DNA from: Dyella psychrodurans
GTDB taxonomy: Bacteria; Pseudomonadota; Gammaproteobacteria; Xanthomonadales; Rhodanobacteraceae
Reading direction: 5' to 3'
DNA length: 64,000 nt
Assembly (NCBI RefSeq): GCF_003363265.1
Contig: NZ_QRBF01000002.1
Span: 81,590 to 145,589, forward strand
The notes below the pieces were generated by a model. The model did not search any database. It was not told the DNA's origin and saw only the letters and a program-made list of their open reading frames with translations. Each line of letters begins with the position of its first letter. The first letter of the stretch is position 1. Shown here in pieces: positions 58,019 to 64,000 of this stretch. Made by a program: the position numbers and the translations under genes.

Positions 58019-59341
58019 ATGCGTAGATCTTCCAAGTCGCTATTAGTCCTTATCCTGCTTTTGGTCGCGGGATTGATTGCTGGCCCTGCAGCGGCACAGA
58101 CCTTGAACGTGCAGATCGTAGGTGGTGTGAAGACCGCCACGCCGATCGCCGTCGTGCCGTTTGCACAGCAAGGCGGCTCGCCGCTGCCCACGGATATCGC
58201 CGACGTCATCCGCAGCGATCTCAATCGCTGCGGCAAATTCCGCTCGCTGGCGGTAAGCGAAATCGTCGAGCAACCCAGCCAGGGCTCGGACATCAAGTTC
58301 GCCACCTGGCGCCTGCTCAAGCAGGACTACCTCGTGATCGGCCGCATCAAGGATGCCGGCAACGGCATGGTGTCGGTCGAATACGAACTGTGGGACGTCA
58401 ATCGCCAGCAGCGGCTGCTCGGCGGCGCCATGCCGCCGGCTTCGATCAGCGATCTGCGCAGCGTGGCGCACCAGATCGCCGATGCCATCTTCCAGCAGAT
58501 CACCGGCATTCCCGGTGCCTTCTGGACGCGTATCGCCTACATCACGGTGGTGGGTACCGGCAACAACGAGACCTACTCGCTGATCGTGGCCGATTCGGAT
58601 GGCTACAACCCGCAGGTGGTCGCGCGTTCGCACGAAGCACTGATCTCGCCCAAGTGGTCGCCCGATGGCAACCGTCTTGCTTATGTGTCGTTCGAAAGCG
58701 GCAACTCGGCCATCTACGTCCAGAACATCTCCACGGGTGCCCGTCAGCTGGTTTCCGGTCGCGCCAAAGGCATCAACAGCGCTCCCGCCTGGTCGCCGGA
58801 TGGCAGCAAGCTGGCACTGTCGCTTTCCTACACAGGCAACCCGGAAATCTACGTGATGGACCTGGCGAGCCGTCAGGAAACGCGCCTTACCCGCAGCCTG
58901 GCCATCAATACCGAACCGGTATGGTCGCCGGACGGGCAGAGCATCTACTTTACGTCCGACCGATCGGGACGCCCGCAGATCTACCGCATGCCGGCCTCGG
59001 GCGGCACGCCGGACCGCATCAGCTTCCAGGGCCAGCAGAATCTGGACGCGGCGATCAGCTATGACAGCAAGCAGATTGCCATGGTGCAGGCGAACGGGAA
59101 CGTGTATCGTATTGCCATCGTGGACCAGAGTCTTGGTGGGCAGGTACGCTTCATCTCGACCGGTCCGATTGACGAATCACCCAGCTTCGCGCCAAACGCC
59201 AGCATGTTGATCTACGCCGCCGTTGATGGACCCCGGGACGTGCTCTTTGCCGTTTCCAATGACGGCATGGTCAGGCAGCGGCTCACCATCGCCAATGGGG
59301 ACGTGCGCCAGCCGGCTTGGGGACCCTATCGCAAGAATTAA
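58019..59341 (+). CDS. tolB: Periplasmic beta-propeller protein TolB
   Basis: A periplasmic Tol-Pal component of about 440 residues: signal peptide (SLLVLILLLVAGLIAGPAAA-QT), an N-terminal domain (IAVVPFAQQGG) and a C-terminal six-bladed propeller with repeated SPDG motifs (SPKWSPDGNRLAYVS, PAWSPDGSKLALSLS, PVWSPDGQSIYFTSD). ATG 58019 is preferred; GTG 58007, overlapping the tolA stop, is possible. Confidence 0.95.
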   Translation: MRRSSKSLLVLILLLVAGLIAGPAAAQTLNVQIVGGVKTATPIAVVPFAQQGGSPLPTDIADVIRSDLNRCGKFRSLAVSEIVEQPSQGSDIKFATWRLLKQDYLVIGRIKDAGNGMVSVEYELWDVNRQQRLLGGAMPPASISDLRSVAHQIADAIFQQITGIPGAFWTRIAYITVVGTGNNETYSLIVADSDGYNPQVVARSHEALISPKWSPDGNRLAYVSFESGNSAIYVQNISTGARQLVSGRAKGINSAPAWSPDGSKLALSLSYTGNPEIYVMDLASRQETRLTRSLAINTEPVWSPDGQSIYFTSDRSGRPQIYRMPASGGTPDRISFQGQQNLDAAISYDSKQIAMVQANGNVYRIAIVDQSLGGQVRFISTGPIDESPSFAPNASMLIYAAVDGPRDVLFAVSNDGMVRQRLTIANGDVRQPAWGPYRKN

Positions 59342-59598
59342 GTCAGTCCGGGGCGTGGTCTTTCGGGGCCGCATCCGGCTGATCGAAGGAAGGGCCCGGA
59401 GCGCCTCACCGCGTTCCGGCTACCGGGGTCGCGGTGGTTTGCCGCGTCCAGTTTATTGGCCTGTGCAGTACAATGCCTGGCTGTAAAGTTGAAAGTGTAG
59501 AAAAATAAATACAACAGCCGGCCCACCGGCGATCACTGTCCCGTAACCGCAATCGTTATTGACTGTCGGAAATCAAACCCGTTTGAAGGAACGTCACC
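59342..59598 (+). other. tolB-pal intergenic region
   Basis: A 257-base gap, long for this cluster. It contains a possible -10 box TACAAT near 59468 but no matching -35, so a separate pal promoter is possible but unproven. GAAGGAAC precedes the pal start. No gene is seen. Confidence 0.4.
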
Positions 59599-60108
59599 AT
59601 GAATAAGACCGTTCGTATCGCTCTGGTCGCCCTGCTTTGCGTTGGCGCGGCCGCTTGTAGCAAGAAGCAGGAAGTCAAGCCGCAGGAAACTGCACCGGCT
59701 GAAACCCCGGTCACCCAGCCCACCCAGGGCACCGGCAAGTACACCCCGCAAGACCTCGACACCGATGCTTGCCTGCGTCAGCGCGTCGTCTACTTCGATT
59801 TCGACAAGGACGAAGTGAAGCCGGAGTTCCAGCAGATCATGCAGTGCCATGCCAAGTATCTGCAGGACCGTCCGACCGCGCAGATGCGCCTGGAAGGCAA
59901 TGCCGACGAGCGCGGTACGCGTGAATACAACCTGGGCCTCGGCGAGCGTCGTGCGAACGCCGTGTCCAGCGCCCTGCAGGCCAACGGTGGTTCGGCCAGC
60001 CAGGTCAGCGTGATCAGCTACGGCAAAGAAAAGCCGGTGTGCCGCGAGCACAACGAAGATTGCTGGAGCAAGAACCGTCGCGTTGAGATCGTCTACACGG
60101 CCACCTGA
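59599..60108 (+). CDS. pal: Peptidoglycan-associated lipoprotein Pal
   Basis: An outer-membrane lipoprotein of 169 residues with lipobox VGAAAC (Cys20), a Pro/Thr/Glu-rich linker and a C-terminal OmpA-like peptidoglycan-binding domain (VYFDFDKDEVKPEF, LEGNADERGTREYNLGLGERR, NRRVEIVY). Its last codon overlaps the cpoB start. Confidence 0.96.
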   Translation: MNKTVRIALVALLCVGAAACSKKQEVKPQETAPAETPVTQPTQGTGKYTPQDLDTDACLRQRVVYFDFDKDEVKPEFQQIMQCHAKYLQDRPTAQMRLEGNADERGTREYNLGLGERRANAVSSALQANGGSASQVSVISYGKEKPVCREHNEDCWSKNRRVEIVYTAT

Positions 60109-60971
60109 TGGTGTTCCGGTTGGCTAATCGTTTCACGGCCAATATAAGCAAGGCGGGCGCCCTGGCGTCCGCCTTGCTGTTTTGGGTGCCCGTGCACGCG
60201 CAAAACTCCACGCCGATGAGTCTCTCCGACCGGGTTGCCCGGCTGGAGCAGCAATCGCAGAATCAGACCCAGAATCGCGTCGATCAGCTCGGCCAGTTGC
60301 AGCAGATGCAGACGCAGATGCAGCAGATGCAGGGTCAGATCGAAGAGTTGCAGCATCAGTTGCAACAGTTGCAGGACCAGAACAAGGCACAGTACGCCGA
60401 CGCGGACAGTCGTCTGCAGCGCCTGGAGAAAGGCGTGAATGCCAATCCTGCCGCAGTGGCCGGTACCGGCGGCCCGGCACCGGCGACATCCGCCGCCGCT
60501 TCTGCCAATGCGCCTGCCAACACAGCACCTGCGGCGTCTTCGTCCGCACCGGCGGCTCCCGCGGAATCGGCAGCAGAAAAGACTGCAGCGTTGAATGCGT
60601 ACAACGTCGCGTTCAAATCGCTGCGTGCGGGCGACTATGTTTCGTCGTCGCGCGGATTCCGCGAATTCATCCAGAAATATCCCAACGACGCGCTGACTTC
60701 GAACGCCTTCTATTGGCTCGGCGAGTCGTACTACGCGACGACCAACTACCAGGTCGCCGTGGAAGCCTTCAAGCATCTCCTGAGCCAGTACCCGCAGAGC
60801 GACAAGGCGCCCGACGCGCTGCTCAAGCTCGGCTACAGCCAGCTGGAGATGAAGCAGACCGATGCCGGCGTCGCCACGCTGAAATCGGTGCTGGCCAAGT
60901 ATCCCAGTTCCAATGCGGCCAAGCTGGCACGGGAACGCTTGAACCGGCTCTCGCAACAGTCGGCTCATTGA
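60108..60971 (+). CDS. cpoB: Cell division coordinator CpoB (YbgF)
   Basis: A periplasmic Tol-associated protein of 287 residues. It has a signal peptide (cut near VPVHA-QN), an N-terminal coiled coil very rich in Gln (QLQQMQTQMQQMQGQIEELQ), an Ala/Pro/Ser linker, and C-terminal TPR repeats (YNVAFKSLRAGDYVSSSRGF, NAFYWLGESYYATTNYQVAV, DALLKLGYSQLEMKQTDAGV). It links Tol function to peptidoglycan synthesis at division. Confidence 0.94.
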   Translation: MVFRLANRFTANISKAGALASALLFWVPVHAQNSTPMSLSDRVARLEQQSQNQTQNRVDQLGQLQQMQTQMQQMQGQIEELQHQLQQLQDQNKAQYADADSRLQRLEKGVNANPAAVAGTGGPAPATSAAASANAPANTAPAASSSAPAAPAESAAEKTAALNAYNVAFKSLRAGDYVSSSRGFREFIQKYPNDALTSNAFYWLGESYYATTNYQVAVEAFKHLLSQYPQSDKAPDALLKLGYSQLEMKQTDAGVATLKSVLAKYPSSNAAKLARERLNRLSQQSAH

Positions 60972-60981
60972 GGCAATCGTT

Positions 60982-61674
60982 GTGAGCAGCAGCAACCCAA
61001 GCGTGGATATCGCCACGGAGACACCGACCGCCGTCGAGCGTCTGCGCATCACCGAGATCTTTCATTCGATCCAGGGTGAAGCCGATGCGATCGGCTGGCG
61101 GACGGTATTCGTGCGTCTTACCGGTTGCCCGTTGCGCTGCGTCTGGTGCGATACCGAATATTCGTTCTACGGCGGCAACTGGCGCGACATCGACGACATT
61201 CTCGCCGAAGTCGCCTCGCATGGCGCGAAGCATGTGTGTGTGACGGGCGGCGAGCCGCTCGCGCAAAAACGCTGCCTGACACTGCTGCAGAAACTGTGCG
61301 ATGCCGGTTACGAGGTGTCGCTGGAAACCTCCGGCGCCATCGATGTTTCCACGGTGGATCCGCGCGTGCGCAAGGTGATGGACCTCAAAGCGCCGGATTC
61401 CGGCGAGAGCAAGCGCAACCTGTGGTCGAATCTGGATCACCTGCTTGCCCACGATCAGGTCAAGATCGTGATCGCCAGTCGCGCCGATTACGAATGGGCG
61501 CGCAACGCGGTGGCCGAGCATGCCATCGATCAGCGCTGCATGGTGTTGTTCTCGCCCGTGCATGGCGCGGTCGAACCGCGTGCGCTGGCGGAATGGATCA
61601 TCGAAGACAAGTTGCCGGTGCGTTTCCAACTGCAGCTGCACAAGTTGCTATGGAACGACGCGCCAGGCCATTGA
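60982..61674 (+). CDS. queE: 7-carboxy-7-deazaguanine synthase
   Basis: A radical-SAM enzyme of the queuosine (preQ0) pathway, 230 residues. The cluster-binding motif is GCPLRCVWCDTEYSF, with IFHSIQGEA and VCVTGGEPLAQ. GTG start ten bases after cpoB. It works directly before QueC, encoded downstream. Confidence 0.94.
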   Translation: MSSSNPSVDIATETPTAVERLRITEIFHSIQGEADAIGWRTVFVRLTGCPLRCVWCDTEYSFYGGNWRDIDDILAEVASHGAKHVCVTGGEPLAQKRCLTLLQKLCDAGYEVSLETSGAIDVSTVDPRVRKVMDLKAPDSGESKRNLWSNLDHLLAHDQVKIVIASRADYEWARNAVAEHAIDQRCMVLFSPVHGAVEPRALAEWIIEDKLPVRFQLQLHKLLWNDAPGH

Positions 61675-61715
61675 GCGCAGCTTTATTCCCGATCTCAAAG
61701 TATTTGCTTGGCCTC

Positions 61716-61838
61716 ACCGTCATTCCGGCGAAGGCCGGAATCCAGTAATAACATGCTGTGCGAAGCACTTAACGCCAAAGGTTTTGTGTCCTTCGGACGA
61801 ATACCTCACTGGATTCCGGCCTTCGCCGGAATGACGGT
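61716..61838. repeat. Paired REP-like elements, 31-bp perfect inverted repeat
   Basis: The 31 bases at 61716-61746 are perfectly inverted at 61808-61838, with 61 bases between. Each arm is itself a palindrome around TTCCGGC-GAAG-GCCGGAA. A related single copy lies at 19368. This is the layout of a bacterial interspersed REP doublet, placed between queE and queC. Confidence 0.85.
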
Positions 61839-61947
61839 GTAGAAACTTCCTCCGCACGAGGCAAGATAAAAACCCCACGCATCGGCCTGTGTCGCCGGTA
61901 GCGTTTCCCGGCCGGTGACCGGCCGTATTCACGTTGGAAATCCACCT

Positions 61948-62628
61948 ATGTCAGGACCCACTTCCCGCAAGGCCGTCATCCTCGTATCCGGAGGCATGGA
62001 CTCGGCCGTGACACTCGCCATCGCTCGCGAGCAGGGCTACCAGATCCATGCGTTGAGCGTGAACTACGGGCAACGCCACAGCTCCGAACTGGAAGCTGCG
62101 GCGCGCGTCGCCCACATGCTTGGCGCCGTGGAACACAAGACCGTGCATGTCGATCTGCGCAGCATTGGCGGTTCCGCGCTCACGGCGGATATCGATGTGC
62201 CCGAAGAAGGCGGCGAGGGCATTCCCGTCACCTACGTGCCGGCCCGCAACACGATCATGCTCTCCATCGCGCTGGGCTGGGCCGAGGTGCTGGGTTCCAA
62301 TGACATCTGGTGCGGCGTGAATGCCGTCGACTACTCCGGCTACCCGGACTGCCGCCCTGCCTTCGTCGAGGCATTCGAGCGCTTGGCCAACCTCGCCACC
62401 AAGGCGGGCGTCGAGGGCGCGGCTATCCGCGTCCACGCGCCGCTGATCGCGATGAGCAAGGCCGACATCGCCCGCGAAGGCCAGCGCCTGGGCGTCGATT
62501 TCTCCGCCACCGTCAGCTGCTACCAGGCCGACGCCGAAGGTCGAGCCTGCGGCCATTGCGACGCCTGCCGGCTCCGCGCCCAGGGTTTCCGCCAGGCTGG
62601 GCTACCCGATCCGACCCGATACGTCTGA
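61948..62628 (+). CDS. queC: 7-cyano-7-deazaguanine synthase
   Basis: Converts 7-carboxy-7-deazaguanine to preQ0 with ATP and ammonia. The 226-residue protein has the PP-loop [27 protein letters not shown] and the zinc site around [23 protein letters not shown] 61948 has TTGGAAA upstream; the frame extends to 61915 without a better start. Confidence 0.96.
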   Translation: MSGPTSRKAVILVSGGMDSAVTLAIAREQGYQIHALSVNYGQRHSSELEAAARVAHMLGAVEHKTVHVDLRSIGGSALTADIDVPEEGGEGIPVTYVPARNTIMLSIALGWAEVLGSNDIWCGVNAVDYSGYPDCRPAFVEAFERLANLATKAGVEGAAIRVHAPLIAMSKADIAREGQRLGVDFSATVSCYQADAEGRACGHCDACRLRAQGFRQAGLPDPTRYV

Positions 62629-62633
62629 TTCGC

Positions 62634-62662
62634 TTGTGCCCAAGGCGCTCAGGCCATAAAAT
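62634..62662 (+). promoter_or_regulatory. Predicted promoter of tRNA-Lys
   Basis: TTGTGC (62634-62639) and TAAAAT (62657-62662) are 17 bases apart and end 19 bases before the tRNA. The spacing is ideal, the -35 is partial. Confidence 0.5.
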
Positions 62663-62681
62663 TTGCAGCTCACTTTTTTCC

Positions 62682-62757
62682 GGGCCGTTAGCTCAGTCGG
62701 TAGAGCAGTAGACTTTTAATCTATTGGTCGACAGTTCGAATCTGTCACGGCCCACCA
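62682..62757 (+). tRNA. tRNA-Lys (anticodon TTT)
   Basis: A 76-base tRNA with encoded CCA. The acceptor arm GGGCCGT pairs with ACGGCCC; the D-loop is AGCTCAGTCGGTAGAGC; the anticodon loop is CTTTTAA with TTT at 62715-62717; the T-arm loop is TTCGAAT. Confidence 0.97.
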
Positions 62758-62765
62758 GTAAGACC

Positions 62766-62795
62766 AAGACCTGCAGCGATGCAGGTCTTTTTTTA
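62766..62795 (+). terminator. Intrinsic terminator after tRNA-Lys
   Basis: A perfect ten-base stem (AAGACCTGCA / TGCAGGTCTT) with a GCGA loop is followed by TTTTTAT, eight bases after the tRNA. Confidence 0.92.
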
Positions 62796-63023
62796 TCGGC
62801 CGAAGAGCCGGAGCCATGCTACCAACCAGATCGCGCTTGCAGGCCGCTAAGTGCAGGCTTCTTGCCGCCGATTTGATTTGCTGTTGGCCTGTTAACTACC
62901 CCCGGCCCCATTTCACTGTCTAACTAGTCTGACTTAGGTTGAAGCGTCTTCTGACCGTTCGGTTCAACGCTGCCAACCGCAGGTCTTTGTAATGGAAGGA
63001 TGTCACTCATTCTCAACAGCCTG
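62796..63023. other. A+T-richer non-coding stretch after tRNA-Lys
   Basis: No gene, repeat of the tRNA 3' end or clear signal is visible. Base composition changes visibly here compared with the preceding 60 kb. Confidence 0.4.
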
Positions 63024-63367
63024 CTAACGCAAACGAATAACGGCAACAGATGCGACGAAAGAAAATACAACGGCAGCGTAAATAGTGGTTCCAATAACAT
63101 CTAGCTGGCGAAGCATGAACCCAATCGACCAGTAAGTGATCGCACAAATGACGGAAAAGTTTCTAAGAATAGGAGCGCTTCGATAGTTCTTCAGTGAGTT
63201 CGCTTGAGCAAATAAGATACAAAATAAGACGAACGCTTCTATTAGACCTGAGCGGGGGTAAGCAGCCCAGATCCCCACAAGAAATGAGCACGAACCAACC
63301 AGCCATCCTGAATATGCCAGTGCTTTGTGGGGGGTGAGTTGAATGAAACATTTAGGTCAATAGTCAT
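63024..63367 (-). pseudogene. Small multi-helix membrane protein, frame broken at a G6/C6 run
   Basis: The open part (from GTG 63278) encodes 84 residues with hydrophobic helices (LIEAFVLFCILFAQA, NFSVICAITYWSIGFML, VIGTTIYAAVVFSFVASVAV). The same frame stays open upstream and reads HKALAYSGWLVGSCSFLVG but has no standard start. Adding one base to the six-G run at 63329-63334 (C6 on the coding strand) joins it to ATG 63367 and gives a continuous protein of about 114 residues beginning MTIDLNVSFNSPPHKALAYS. It may be a phase-variable gene, a pseudogene, or a sequencing slip. It lies downstream of the bacteriocin-like gene, so an immunity-type role is possible but unproven. Confidence 0.5.
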
Positions 63368-63440
63368 ACGTCATTCTTTGTGAATTGATATTTGAAGCGA
63401 TAGCAGTGCCAACTTGTCAGCTGGCACTGCGTTTCACTGG

Positions 63441-63731
63441 TTAATCGGCCAATAATTCCACGAGCTCGCCACCAAGATAGACACCGCCAGCGAATGCGGC
63501 GGCCCCTTGCAGGCCCGGGATAACGCCGCAGACAGCGGCAATACCACCAATGACATTCAGACCTTGATCCATGGTCATGGCACCATTAACCGCTTCAACT
63601 TCATTCACCGTTAACTGACGTATACGTGATGCTGTTGCAGGGCTTGCCGTGCCGTGAATCGGGTGCGGCCGATTTTTGTGTAGGCCGTAGAAACGGTGCG
63701 GAAGACATAAAGAGGTCAACGTGCTTTCCAT
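63441..63731 (-). CDS. Bacteriocin-like peptide precursor with GG-type leader
   Basis: The reading frame of 96 codons ends in a leader-like segment IRQLTVNEVEAVNGA followed by a 45-residue core (MTMDQGLNVIGGIAAVCGVI onward) that is rich in Gly and Ala, has GxxxG-like spacing, one Cys and an acidic end ELVELLAD. LTVNEVEAVNG-A fits leaders cut by C39-peptidase transporters (GG, GA or GS sites), as in class II bacteriocin-like families of xanthomonads. The first ~35 residues do not look like a leader. The Ile at residue 37 (ATA, 63621-63623) is where the usual start Met would sit. No good ribosome-binding site is seen for either start, so the gene may be decayed. Confidence 0.5.
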   Translation of the reverse strand: MESTLTSLCLPHRFYGLHKNRPHPIHGTASPATASRIRQLTVNEVEAVNGAMTMDQGLNVIGGIAAVCGVIPGLQGAAAFAGGVYLGGELVELLAD

Positions 63732-63746
63732 CAAACGCTGACCGCT

Positions 63747-64000
63747 TTATTGCCACATCCGGCTTTGCGTGTCGGTCCAGTTTTCCTTGCTTAGCCGATC
63801 CAGCGCGGCGCCAATCTGCGCGCTGATCTCCTGGAAGTAGTAATAGAGATCCGCACGGCCGATCTTCAGCACGACATTGCCGTTGGTGATGTCGTCTTCG
63901 CTGTAAGCGATATGTGCCATCAGCGTCAGCATGGTCTGGATGTTTCTCAGGTCTTCGTAAGCTTCTTCGGACAATAGATAGAACTGCGGTCCCGTCGGGC
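63747..64000 (-). CDS. XAC0095-like small protein (partial, 5' end beyond window)
   Basis: The frame is open to the right edge and reads PTGPQFYLLSEEAYEDLRNI onward, ending RLSKENWTDTQSRMWQ. The YLLSEEAYEDLR opening resembles the small XAC0095-type proteins of Xanthomonadales, whose function is unknown to me. It lies 15 bases before the bacteriocin-like frame on the same strand, so they may share a transcript. The true start is outside the window. Confidence 0.5.
   Translation of the reverse strand, partial: PTGPQFYLLSEEAYEDLRNIQTMLTLMAHIAYSEDDITNGNVVLKIGRADLYYYFQEISAQIGAALDRLSKENWTDTQSRMWQ

Noticed and set aside
63163..63351. A 62-codon frame MFHSTHPPQ... on the minus strand
   Set aside because: It overlaps the membrane-protein frame out of phase and stops early; it is one of the alternative phases created by the C6 run, not a separate gene.

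Overview
The window looks like chromosome of a high-GC gammaproteobacterium of the Xanthomonadales, most plausibly the Rhodanobacteraceae (Dyella, Luteibacter or Rhodanobacter type). The basis is two large TonB-dependent receptors, a YebC with the xanthomonad-style N-terminus, pilS next to sucCD, kup inside ruvCAB, the tol-pal/queE/queC/tRNA-Lys order, and dispersed REP-like palindromes. The genus assignment is inference; no rRNA is present.

Layout. 1-4190: a sensory cluster of a membrane PAS/HisKA kinase, a stand-alone CheY/Rcp-type receiver and a receiver-kinase-receiver hybrid. 4197-5627: pilR. 5708-19358: an alpha-glucoside (probably trehalose/maltose-type) utilisation island on the minus strand: GH65 phosphorylase fused to beta-phosphoglucomutase, TonB receptor, MFS transporter, secreted GH65 acid-trehalase-like enzyme, secreted GH37 trehalase and a secreted esterase. 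A divergent LacI-family regulator sits beside a tandem palindromic operator. 19433-21037: pilS, so the island separates the two halves of the PilSR system. 21447-23508: sucC-sucD. 23690-26850: an unusual pair, an acetoacetate-decarboxylase-like protein and an FAD-dependent desaturase-like oxidoreductase. 26863-35941: a 7TMR-DISM GGDEF protein, nadE, bamD, rluD, pgeF and clpB. 36123-38582: a second TonB receptor.

38885-47370: a cobalamin riboswitch followed by nine genes with overlapping ends (cobO, cobB, cbiB, cobD-type decarboxylase, cobQ, cobU, cobT, cobC, cobS). They cover the late, adenosylation and nucleotide-loop steps, with no corrin-ring genes in view. 47472-62757: ordinary housekeeping: FmdB-type zinc ribbon, aspS, a small hydrolase, yebC, ruvC-ruvA-kup-ruvB, ybgC-tolQRAB-pal-cpoB, queE, queC and tRNA-Lys(TTT).

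After the tRNA-Lys terminator the sequence becomes visibly more A+T-rich. It ends in a small minus-strand locus: an XAC0095-like protein running off the edge, a bacteriocin-like double-glycine-type precursor whose expected start codon reads ATA, and a small membrane protein whose frame is broken at a run of six G/C. This locus, the island between pilR and pilS, and the decarboxylase-like/FAD pair are the parts most likely to hold undescribed biology.
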